A DNA stretch of 30,813 bases, from IMG/VR virus record IMGVR_UViG_3300008050_000186, positions 1-30,813 of that record; one strand, given 5' to 3'. Source of the stretch: a virus. The position numbers and the translations under genes are program-made. The notes under the pieces were generated by a model that was not told the origin of the DNA, searched no databases, and saw only the letters and a program-made list of their open reading frames with translations. Each line of letters opens with the position of its first letter. The stretch's first letter is position 1. Positions 1 through 6,398 of the stretch are shown here, one piece after another.

Positions 1-321
1 ACAGCAGCTACAGTAACAGGAGCAGCACAATCTAATATTACTAGTTTAGGAACTTTAACAACTCTAACAGTTGATAATGTTATTATAAATGGTTCTACTA
101 TTGGACATACTGGTGATACGGATTTAATGACAGTAGCTAGTGGAGTACTAACAGTAGCCGGAGAAGTCTCAATGACTACTCTTGATATTGGAGGTACTAA
201 TGTTACAGCAACCGCAGCAGAACTTAATTATTCAGACGGTGTTACTTCTGCGATACAAACGCAGTTAGACACTAAAGCATCAACAGGCAAAGCTATTGCT
301 ATGGCTATGGTCTTTGGTTAA
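1..321 (+). CDS. Tail fibre protein, C-terminal fragment
   Basis: The frame is open from the left edge and stops with TAA at 319-321, so this is the last 106 residues of a longer protein whose start lies outside the window. The sequence is rich in Thr, Ala, Gly and Val, with beta-repeat character (LTTLTVDNVIING). It carries the segment ATAAELNY...DGVTSAIQTQLDTKA, which I know as a recurring unit of marine phage and cyanophage tail fibres. An internal ATG at 127 is open but is not needed as a start. Role inferred: distal host-binding fibre assembled on the tail. The structural and adhesin genes downstream on the same strand agree with this. The short C-terminal end AIAMAMVFG has no recognisable receptor-binding domain. 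Confidence 0.75.
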   Translation, partial: TAATVTGAAQSNITSLGTLTTLTVDNVIINGSTIGHTGDTDLMTVASGVLTVAGEVSMTTLDIGGTNVTATAAELNYSDGVTSAIQTQLDTKASTGKAIAMAMVFG

Positions 322-336
322 AAGGAGAACTTATAA

Positions 337-708
337 ATGTCAGCCCCTAATGTAGTAAATGTAGCAACGATTACCGCAAAAACAGCGCAAGTAGCTGTTG
401 GTACGTCTGCTACAGAAATCTTATCAAATGCCGCAAGTAGCAGTAAAGTATTAAAAGTTAATATGCTTATGATTACCAATATAGATGGTAGTGCTGCTGC
501 GGATATTACAGTAAATTTATATCCACAGGATGATATAGGTGGAACAGGAGTAGCTATTGCTTCTACAATATCTGTACCTGCTGATTCTGCTCTTATTGTA
601 CTTGATAAAGCAACTGCTATTTATTTAGAAGAAGATAAATCATTAGGCGGCATTGCAAGCGCAGCTAGTGATTTAGTAGCCACTATTAGTTATGAAGAAA
701 TTTCGTAA
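337..708 (+). CDS. Small virion structural protein, unknown role
   Basis: This 123-residue protein begins at an ATG preceded by AAGGAG (321-326) at good spacing. It is Ala/Ser/Val rich and looks all-beta: alternating hydrophobic strands such as KVLKVNMLMITNI and ADITVNLYPQD, with no signal peptide and no membrane segment. I do not recognise a named domain. Its place between the tail-fibre end and an adhesin, and its similarity in style to small beta-sandwich decoration or tail accessory proteins of marine phages, suggest a virion component. That role is inference. It could instead be a fibre-associated chaperone or head decoration protein. Confidence 0.6.
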   Translation: MSAPNVVNVATITAKTAQVAVGTSATEILSNAASSSKVLKVNMLMITNIDGSAAADITVNLYPQDDIGGTGVAIASTISVPADSALIVLDKATAIYLEEDKSLGGIASAASDLVATISYEEIS

Positions 709-718
709 GGAATAACTT

Positions 719-1930
719 ATGGGTTCAAGATTTAAAGGCGGTGTAGTTTCAGCCACACCTCCTACAATAAATAGTCCTACTGATGGTGAAGGCGGTTCAA
801 CATCTGGCGTTTGGTATATGACAGACGTTACTCAAGAAGAAGGAGGAAGCACTTGGCCTAAACTTGTACCACCCAGAGAGCAATGGGCTTGGGGTAGAAA
901 TCAAAATGGTCAGTTAGGTCAAGGTGATACCACTGACTATTCTTCACCTGTTCAGGTAGGCGAACTTACTAATTGGAAAGCCAGTGCCGGAGGTCAATAT
1001 ATTTCAGCGGCTATTAAAACTGACGGGACGCTTTGGACTTGGGGAGCAGGTGCTAGTGGAGGTTTAGGAGATGGCACTACTGCTAATAAAAGTTCTCCTG
1101 TCCAAGTAGGCACTGATTGGGCAACAGTTACTCAGATGCGTAATTCTACTCTTGCTATTAAAACTAACGGAACGCTTTGGGCTTGGGGGGCTAACGGACT
1201 AGGCCAATTAGGTTTAAATAACACCACTTACTATTCTTCCCCCGTACAAGTAGGCGCTTTAACTACTTGGTTAAAAGTGTCTTGTGGGTTATATTTTGTT
1301 ACAGCCATTAAAACTGACGGAACGCTTTGGGCTTGGGGTAAAAATACTCAAGGTCAGTTAGGTCAAGGAAATACTACCCACACTTCATCTCCCGTACAAA
1401 TAGGTGCGCTTACTACTTGGTCACAGTTAGGAGATGGTACACAAAGTAGTTTTGCTATTAAAACTGACGGAACGCTTTGGGCTTGGGGTAGAAATAACTA
1501 TGGACAATTAGGTGATGGAAGCACTACTGACCGATCTTCTCCTGTTCAAATTGGTTCGCTAACTACATGGGGTCAATTAGTAAGTGCAGGACAGTATCAT
1601 TGTGGAGTTGTTAAGACAGACGGGACGCTTTGGACTTGGGGCAGGAACAATTACGGCCAAGTAGGTGACGGAAGTACTACTAATAGAAGTTCTCCAGTAC
1701 AAATAGGTTCTTTAACCACATGGAGCAGATTTAGAGGTGCAAAACACAGTAGTATGGGGCTTACAACAGGCGGTACTCTTTGGGCTTGGGGTTATAATAA
1801 TCGTGGTCAATTAGGTCAAGGAAATACGACTAGCTATAGTTCTCCTGTGCAAGTTGGGGCGCTTACTACTTGGAGTAAGTTGGCAGGGCAACCAGAATCA
1901 GAACACGCACTTGTTACTAAAACAGTTTAA
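719..1930 (+). CDS. RCC1-type seven-bladed beta-propeller adhesin, copy A
   Basis: The 403-residue protein starts at an ATG after TAAGGA (706-711). Residues 1-54 form an anchor-like module (GGVVSATPPTI, then TSGVW and a WPK motif) that recurs in the protein encoded at 3721. Residues 55-400 hold seven copies of an RCC1-like unit with core TDGTLWAWG, GQLG.G, SSPVQ[VI]G and LTTW. Seven units equal one closed propeller of the RCC1 fold. There is no signal peptide. In phage virions such a propeller would most plausibly bind host surface sugars or protein; that is inference from position among tail genes. The eukaryotic RCC1 function (Ran nucleotide exchange) is not expected here. Confidence 0.8.
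   Translation: MGSRFKGGVVSATPPTINSPTDGEGGSTSGVWYMTDVTQEEGGSTWPKLVPPREQWAWGRNQNGQLGQGDTTDYSSPVQVGELTNWKASAGGQYISAAIKTDGTLWTWGAGASGGLGDGTTANKSSPVQVGTDWATVTQMRNSTLAIKTNGTLWAWGANGLGQLGLNNTTYYSSPVQVGALTTWLKVSCGLYFVTAIKTDGTLWAWGKNTQGQLGQGNTTHTSSPVQIGALTTWSQLGDGTQSSFAIKTDGTLWAWGRNNYGQLGDGSTTDRSSPVQIGSLTTWGQLVSAGQYHCGVVKTDGTLWTWGRNNYGQVGDGSTTNRSSPVQIGSLTTWSRFRGAKHSSMGLTTGGTLWAWGYNNRGQLGQGNTTSYSSPVQVGALTTWSKLAGQPESEHALVTKTV
881..1900 (+). repeat. Seven tandem RCC1 blade repeats (copy A) with DNA-level identity
   Basis: Seven units of about 150 bases. Some are still nearly identical in DNA: the 34 bases at 1307-1340 recur exactly at 1457-1490, 150 bases apart, and a close variant begins at 1157. Identity in third positions suggests recent duplication or homogenisation rather than only protein-level selection. 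Confidence 0.8.
1679..1716 (+). repeat. 38-base direct repeat shared with 4741-4778
   Basis: These 38 bases in blade 6 of RCC1 copy A recur without mismatch at 4741-4778 in blade 6 of copy B, 3062 bases apart in the same orientation. The repeat could seed recombination that deletes the sulfotransferase-glycosyltransferase gene and joins the two adhesins. Confidence 0.8.
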
Positions 1931-1954
1931 TTAGTTGTACTCAGAGTTAATAAT

Positions 1955-3724
1955 ATGAAAAAACAAATACATTTTATGTCAGGTGTGCCTCGCTCCGGTT
2001 CTACGGTACTGGCGGCTATACTTAACCAAAACAAACAGACTCATGTTTCTACAACGTCAGGGTTAGTATTTGCTTTAGACGGGTTAGCTAATACTTGGCA
2101 CTCACAACAGCTATTAAATAATACAGATAAAGATAAGACCAAGTTAGCTAAAACAATGAATGCTATAATTAATACGTTTTATGAAGATTATAAAAACCCT
2201 GTTATTATAGATAAAGGCAGAGGTTGGCCCATTCCTGTTATTATGCAGTCTATGAGCCAAGTATTAGGTAGACTACCTAAAATTGTAGCTACTGTTAGAT
2301 CAATACCTGATTGTATGGCATCATTTGTTAGAGTAGCTAAACCAGATAATCTTGATAAATTTATGGAATCTGGAATACTAAGTACTCATTTAAAAGCAGC
2401 ATATTTAACTTTACAAACTGGTTATGAGTTTGCACCTGAATGTTTTTGCATAGTTGAATATGAAGACCTTATAGCTAATCCAAAAGCTCAACTTAAACGC
2501 ATCCATAAATTTTTGGAGTTGCCTGATTTTAATTATGACTTTACAGCGATTGATGGGACTAGCGTTCAGGAAGATGATGAAGAGCTACATCACTATGAAG
2601 GTATGCACAATATTCAGCCTGTGCTTGGAAAGCAGCACAACGAAGACCCCAAAGATGTACTAAAGCATTATTACAATTCGTTTTGTCAGCCTGAGTTTTG
2701 GCTTAAAAACCCTCGTACAACCCCTGAAATACATGACCTAGACCTTCAGTTAGCTGCTTCAAAAAGAGGCCACTTTGCAGAGGGTTGGCGGTTAAGTCAA
2801 CAAATAGAAAAAAATGAGCCTAATAATCATAGAGCTGCTTTTAATCGTGGATGGTATTTATTACGTCAAGGAGAAATTCAAAAGGGTTATCAGTTAATGG
2901 ATAGAGGACGTTTAATAGGAGTATTTGGTAATACTGTTACTTCACAATCACCTTGTTGGGACGGAAAATCAAAAGGTACAGTTTTATTATATTTAGAAGG
3001 TGGACTAGGCGATCAAATACATCAAGTACGATATGCTAAGTCTATTGCCGAAAAAGGTTGTAAAGTAATCGTATCTTGTTCTGGACAGCTTGCATCTTTA
3101 TTTGTAGATGTTGAGGGCGTGAGTTCTGTTGTTCAACATGAGATGTGTCACGGGGTTTACCATGACTTTTTAGTACACGGAATGTCAGCCGTTGTTCCAC
3201 TAGGATTAGAATTAAAAGACCTTTCTGGTATACCTTATATTACTAAACCTAAAAGTATTAGAGGTTTTAAAACCCGAATTGGTTTACGATGGCAAGGACA
3301 AACTGTATTTGAAAAAGAACATCAAAAGAAATTTCCTTATGATCTTTTATTTGATGCTGTAAAAGATGCAGATGCAGAGTTTATTTCTTTACAAAAAGAT
3401 GAGGGTGTAGAAGATTGTCCATCGTGGGTTAAACAAGTTCCTTTAGATACTTGGGAAGATACACGACAAGCTACTGCCTCATGTGATTTGGTTATTTCAT
3501 CTTGTACTTCAGTAAGCCATTTAGCAGCCGCAATGGGTGTAGAAACTTGGACAGTAATACCTGTTATGCCTTACTTCTTATATGCACAAGAAGGAGATAC
3601 TTGTCCTTATTATGATTCAATGAAACTAATACGACAAAAAGAATTTGGTAATTGGGAAGATCCTTTTAATTTAATTAAAGAAAAACTTACAAAAAATAAA
3701 CAAATATTACGGAGAATTGCATGA
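1955..3724 (+). CDS. Sulfotransferase - TPR - glycosyltransferase fusion
   Basis: This 589-residue protein seems to join three parts. Residues 5-250 resemble PAPS-dependent sulfotransferases: the 5'-phosphosulfate loop GVPRSGSTVLAAIL is at 10-23, a 3'-phosphate-binding segment TVRSIPDCMASF at 113-124, and VEYEDLIANP at 167-176. Residues 262-325 look like TPR helices (AEGW..SQQIEKNEPNNHRA). Residues 340-580 resemble GT9/TPR-associated glycosyltransferases, with YLEGGLGDQI (346-355), IGLRWQGQ (442-449) and DLVISSCTSVSHLAAAMG (511-528). It would transfer sulfate from PAPS and a sugar from a nucleotide donor to a glycan or protein. The acceptor is unknown. It is translationally coupled by ATGA to the second RCC1 gene and lies between the two adhesins, so it may modify adhesins or host surface polysaccharide. 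Its own ribosome site is weak. Confidence 0.72.
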   Translation: MKKQIHFMSGVPRSGSTVLAAILNQNKQTHVSTTSGLVFALDGLANTWHSQQLLNNTDKDKTKLAKTMNAIINTFYEDYKNPVIIDKGRGWPIPVIMQSMSQVLGRLPKIVATVRSIPDCMASFVRVAKPDNLDKFMESGILSTHLKAAYLTLQTGYEFAPECFCIVEYEDLIANPKAQLKRIHKFLELPDFNYDFTAIDGTSVQEDDEELHHYEGMHNIQPVLGKQHNEDPKDVLKHYYNSFCQPEFWLKNPRTTPEIHDLDLQLAASKRGHFAEGWRLSQQIEKNEPNNHRAAFNRGWYLLRQGEIQKGYQLMDRGRLIGVFGNTVTSQSPCWDGKSKGTVLLYLEGGLGDQIHQVRYAKSIAEKGCKVIVSCSGQLASLFVDVEGVSSVVQHEMCHGVYHDFLVHGMSAVVPLGLELKDLSGIPYITKPKSIRGFKTRIGLRWQGQTVFEKEHQKKFPYDLLFDAVKDADAEFISLQKDEGVEDCPSWVKQVPLDTWEDTRQATASCDLVISSCTSVSHLAAAMGVETWTVIPVMPYFLYAQEGDTCPYYDSMKLIRQKEFGNWEDPFNLIKEKLTKNKQILRRIA

Positions 3725-4995
3725 GCAAGGAGTGGCCGGGAGGAATTGTAAATAAAACTGCTCCTACTATTACTGCACCTACTGATGGAGAGGGAGGCAG
3801 TGCTTCTGGTGTGTGGTCATTAGATGAAGTAATGGTTCATGAAAAAGCAGGTAATTGGCCTAAGCCGAATAAAAAAAGACAGTTATGGGGTTTTGGCCGC
3901 AATGCTAATGGACAATTAGGATTAGGTGCTACTGGTGGAGATGGTGAAACACAAGCTCATACTTCTCCTATGCAAATAGGTTCATTAACTGATTGGGCGC
4001 AAGTTGCTTTGGGTGGGGCACATTCTATAGCAACAAAAACAGACGGTACATTATGGTCATGGGGTTATAATTCTACTGGTCAATTAGGACAAGATAACAC
4101 TACTCAGCTTGTTTCCCCAAATCAAGTGGGTGCATTAACTACTTGGGGTTCTGATGTAGGACCATCAGGCGATGGTAATGCTCAAATATCTTGTGGAAAT
4201 GGCACATCACATATGATTATGAATGATGGTACATTGTGGAGTATGGGTAGAGGTAGTCAAGGTCAATTAGGTATGAATAATACTACTATTTATTCTTCAC
4301 CCGTTCAGGTTGGATCATTAACTAATTGGCGAGAATTAGCTGTTGGTGGCGGTTACAAGTTTATGCACTCAATTAAAACTGATGGAACTTTATGGGCTTG
4401 GGGAAAACAAGACAATGGACAACTGGGTGACGGCTCTACTACTGCTAGAAGTTCTCCAGTTCAAATTGGATCAGTAACAACTTGGGTAACTGTTGCTTGT
4501 GGTTATTCTCATACAATAGCAGTAAAAGAAGACGGTACTTTATGGGCAGTAGGTCACAACGATGATGGACAATTAGGAGATGGTTCTACTACTGATAGAA
4601 GTTCTTTAGTACAAATAGGTTCACTTACTAATTGGAAATTTGTAGCGGCAGGAGATAGAAATAGTCTTGCCGTTAAAACTGATGGCACTATGTGGGCTTG
4701 GGGAAATAACGGTTACGGAGTAGTAGGTGATGGTTCTACCACTAATAGAAGTTCTCCAGTACAAATAGGTTCTTTAACAACTTGGAGAAAAGTATTCACG
4801 CGACACAGAAATTCAGGTGCGATTAAATCAGACGGCACTTTGTGGGGTTGGGGTTATAACGATGAAGGAATATTAGGTATTGGTGCAGGTACTAATAGAA
4901 GCTCTCCAGTACAAGTAGGTACAGCAACTAACTGGCTTAGTAGTGGGCCTGGAGATTCACAAGGTATTCATTCATTATATTTGAGAGAAGGATAG
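3721..4995 (+). CDS. RCC1-type seven-bladed beta-propeller adhesin, copy B
   Basis: A 424-residue paralogue of the protein at 719. The start overlaps the preceding stop as ATGA, with GGAG about 7 bases upstream. Residues 1-53 repeat the anchor module (GGIVNKTAPTI, SGVW, WPK). Seven RCC1-like blades follow, with the cores TDGTLW.WG, GQLGDGSTT and SSPVQIGS. Blade 1 carries an insertion (ATGGDGETQAHTS) and blade 2 an extra loop (DVGPSGDGNAQISCGNG), so loops differ from copy A while the core is kept. This fits diversification of a receptor-binding surface on a common scaffold, which is inference. There is no signal peptide and no enzymatic motif. One blade-6 stretch is identical in DNA to copy A. 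Confidence 0.8.
   Translation: MSKEWPGGIVNKTAPTITAPTDGEGGSASGVWSLDEVMVHEKAGNWPKPNKKRQLWGFGRNANGQLGLGATGGDGETQAHTSPMQIGSLTDWAQVALGGAHSIATKTDGTLWSWGYNSTGQLGQDNTTQLVSPNQVGALTTWGSDVGPSGDGNAQISCGNGTSHMIMNDGTLWSMGRGSQGQLGMNNTTIYSSPVQVGSLTNWRELAVGGGYKFMHSIKTDGTLWAWGKQDNGQLGDGSTTARSSPVQIGSVTTWVTVACGYSHTIAVKEDGTLWAVGHNDDGQLGDGSTTDRSSLVQIGSLTNWKFVAAGDRNSLAVKTDGTMWAWGNNGYGVVGDGSTTNRSSPVQIGSLTTWRKVFTRHRNSGAIKSDGTLWGWGYNDEGILGIGAGTNRSSPVQVGTATNWLSSGPGDSQGIHSLYLREG
3880..4960 (+). repeat. Seven tandem RCC1 blade repeats (copy B)
   Basis: Seven blades of about 150 bases, more diverged in DNA from each other than those of copy A. The 38 bases at 4741-4778 are identical to 1679-1716 in copy A, and both lie in blade 6. 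Confidence 0.75.
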
Positions 4996-5006
4996 AGGAA
5001 AATATT

Positions 5007-5402
5007 ATGTCATTATTTGTAAAAGTAGTAAATGAAGAAGTAAGAGAAGTTTGGGATACACAACCTCCCGCAGGTGAGGCTAATTGGTATGCAGCTATTG
5101 AAGTGCGTCCTGAAATTACTGATGGCAAGCAAATTTATACTGGACATACGTTTGATCTTACTACTGATCCGGTACAGATTGTTTACGGTGTAAATAATTT
5201 AACTGTAGATCAGCGTAAATCAAATCTTATTAGTAAGGCTAAAGGTGCATATCAGGAAGTCGCTAATGATCAAACGCGCCTTGAAACTGAGGATGGTTCT
5301 GGTGATGCCGCATTAGTAAGTGATGCTAAAGATGCTAAAGATCAAAACATTACCGCTATTAATGCTTGTACTACTCACGACCAATTAGATAATTTAGGAT
5401 AA
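5007..5402 (+). CDS. Tail-associated protein, unknown function
   Basis: The 131-residue product starts at an ATG preceded by GAGGA (4995-4999). The N-terminal 65 residues look like a small beta domain (LFVKVVNEEVREVWDT, then EVRPEITDGKQIYTGHTFDLT). The C-terminal half is charged and helical (AKGAYQEVANDQTRLETEDG) and ends in a short Ala/Asp-rich helix. It has no signal peptide and no transmembrane segment. I do not recognise a named family. Position directly after an adhesin gene is where fibre chaperones or assembly proteins often sit, and helix-rich C-termini of this sort occur in them. That is only a positional argument. A virion component is equally possible. Confidence 0.55.
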   Translation: MSLFVKVVNEEVREVWDTQPPAGEANWYAAIEVRPEITDGKQIYTGHTFDLTTDPVQIVYGVNNLTVDQRKSNLISKAKGAYQEVANDQTRLETEDGSGDAALVSDAKDAKDQNITAINACTTHDQLDNLG

Positions 5403-5406
5403 TAAA

Positions 5407-5442
5407 ATGCCTGCTAAAAAAGTAAATAAGGTTAAATGGTAG
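5407..5442 (+). CDS. Possible 11-residue basic peptide
   Basis: An ATG at 5407 follows AGGA (5397-5400) by six bases and encodes MPAKKVNKVKW before TAG. It fills the gap between two genes, and its stop lies just before the GAGGTGG site of the next gene, so it may only serve translational coupling. Lys-rich mini-peptides of this kind do occur in marine phages. Too short to judge by sequence alone. Confidence 0.25.
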   Translation: MPAKKVNKVKW

Positions 5443-5455
5443 TGAGGTGGACATT

Positions 5456-5698
5456 ATGACCGAAACAGAACTAGAAAGGATTATACATCAAGCAGCGCAT
5501 GAGGGAGCAAAAGAAGCATTGAAAGAGATAGGTCTTTCAGATGAAGAAGCTTATGACGATGTAAAAGAACTAAGAGGATTACTAGATTCTTGGAGAGCTA
5601 CTAAAGTTACAGTGGGGCAAACAGTAGCTAGGATAGTAACAACTGCATTATTAACTGCTTTAGCTGTAGGCATTTATATGGGTTGGGGAAGTGACTGA
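5456..5698 (+). CDS. DUF6127-like small membrane protein in lysis cluster
   Basis: I chose the ATG at 5456 over an in-frame GTG at 5447 because GAGGTGG (5444-5450) sits 5 bases before the ATG. The 80-residue product has an acidic helical N-terminus (EGAKEALKEIGLSDEEA), then LRGLLDSWRATK, then one hydrophobic segment near residues 53-75 (ARIVTTALLTALAVGIYMGW). This order of helix, LRxLLDxWR motif and C-terminal membrane segment matches what I know of DUF6127 proteins, found near holins in alphaproteobacterial phages and gene transfer agents. Function is not established. A holin-accessory or antiholin role is inference from the neighbouring membrane proteins. Confidence 0.6.
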   Translation: MTETELERIIHQAAHEGAKEALKEIGLSDEEAYDDVKELRGLLDSWRATKVTVGQTVARIVTTALLTALAVGIYMGWGSD

Positions 5699-5843
5699 GT
5701 TTTTTATAAGATTTGGAATTGCTTTTTGTATCGTTGTAATAATAATTTGTTTAAAAATTTTAATACAAGGGAATATAGAATTAACTAGGATAGTTTATTA
5801 TCACTATAAAGATAAATTTAAAAGATGGTGGAGAAATTTATGA
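5691..5843 (+). CDS. 50-residue single-span membrane peptide
   Basis: A GTG at 5691 overlaps the end of the preceding gene by 8 bases and is preceded by GGGGA. The frame runs to TGA at 5841-5843. The product has one strongly hydrophobic segment (FGIAFCIVVIIICLKILI, about residues 8-25) followed by a basic, aromatic tail (YYHYKDKFKRWWRNL). By the positive-inside rule the tail would be cytoplasmic. The end overlaps the next start as ATGA. No family is recognised. Its place in a run of four small membrane proteins next to the holin suggests part of the lysis cassette. Confidence 0.55.
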   Translation: MTEFFIRFGIAFCIVVIIICLKILIQGNIELTRIVYYHYKDKFKRWWRNL

Positions 5844-5983
5844 TAGAGTTTTTAGACAAGTTAAAAGATTTAGTAATAAGAACTAAAGAAAAACTAAGCG
5901 AACCTGTAAGCGCACCTAGACGTAAGGTTATTCTTGTAGGTGTAGGTATCTTAATTGTAATTGGTATTGCACTGGTTATCTAA
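5840..5983 (+). CDS. 47-residue tail-anchored membrane peptide
   Basis: The ATG at 5840 overlaps the previous stop (ATGA), and the TAA at 5981-5983 shares its last base with the holin ATG at 5983, so it is tightly coupled on both sides. GGAG at 5830-5833 is the likely ribosome site. The N-terminal half is an amphipathic, basic helix (FLDKLKDLVIRTKEKL). A short PRRK stop precedes a C-terminal hydrophobic segment (VILVGVGILIVIGIALVI, residues 30-47). This layout is that of a tail-anchored protein with a cytoplasmic helix. The function is unknown; a modulator of the adjacent holin is a reasonable guess. Confidence 0.55.
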   Translation: MIEFLDKLKDLVIRTKEKLSEPVSAPRRKVILVGVGILIVIGIALVI

Positions 5984-6390
5984 TGTTAGGACTTATTGAT
6001 AGGCTTATCGGCCCTGTATCAACAATACTTGATAAGGTAGTAAGCGATAAAGACCTAAAAGAAAAGTTAGCTCACGACATTGCGACAATGGCAGAACGTC
6101 ACGGCCACGATGTTATTAAAGCACAGATAGAAGTTAATAAAGAAGAAGCTAAACATAGAAGTTTATTTGTTAGTGGTTGGAGGCCGGCAGTCGGTTGGAC
6201 TTGTACACTGGCGCTTTTGTCAAACTTTATCTTAATCCCTATGACTAATTTTATATTAGTTTTAGCAGATTCAGATATTGCAATACCTTTAATTGATGTT
6301 TCTACTATGATGCCTGTTCTTATGGGTATGCTCGGTTTAGGTACAATGAGAACGGTAGAGAAAATAAATAAAGTTGAGAGAAATACATAG
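5983..6390 (+). CDS. GTA-type holin (3TM holin family)
   Basis: This 135-residue protein resembles the holin family described from gene transfer agents (PF11351-like). Residues 1-58 form an amphipathic, charged region (LIDRLIGPVSTILDKVV, then EKLAHDIATM). The motif SLFVSGWRPAVGW (60-72) leads into hydrophobic spans at about 68-95 and 103-121. The end MLGLGTMRTVEKINKV is typical of the family. Such holins make lesions in the inner membrane so that endolysin can reach peptidoglycan. Here only two clear spans plus an amphipathic N-terminal helix are visible. Its start overlaps the upstream stop by one base. The likely partner enzyme is the GH24 lysozyme encoded 8 kb downstream. Confidence 0.8.
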   Translation: MLGLIDRLIGPVSTILDKVVSDKDLKEKLAHDIATMAERHGHDVIKAQIEVNKEEAKHRSLFVSGWRPAVGWTCTLALLSNFILIPMTNFILVLADSDIAIPLIDVSTMMPVLMGMLGLGTMRTVEKINKVERNT

Positions 6391-6398
6391 GAATTATT

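Noticed and set aside
881-1900. CRISPR-like periodic repeats
   Set aside because: The 150-base period is in frame, translates to RCC1 blades and lacks unique spacers of CRISPR length.
719-4995. Diversity-generating retroelement acting on the RCC1 adhesins
   Set aside because: No reverse transcriptase and no template/variable repeat pair with adenine-biased changes is visible here.
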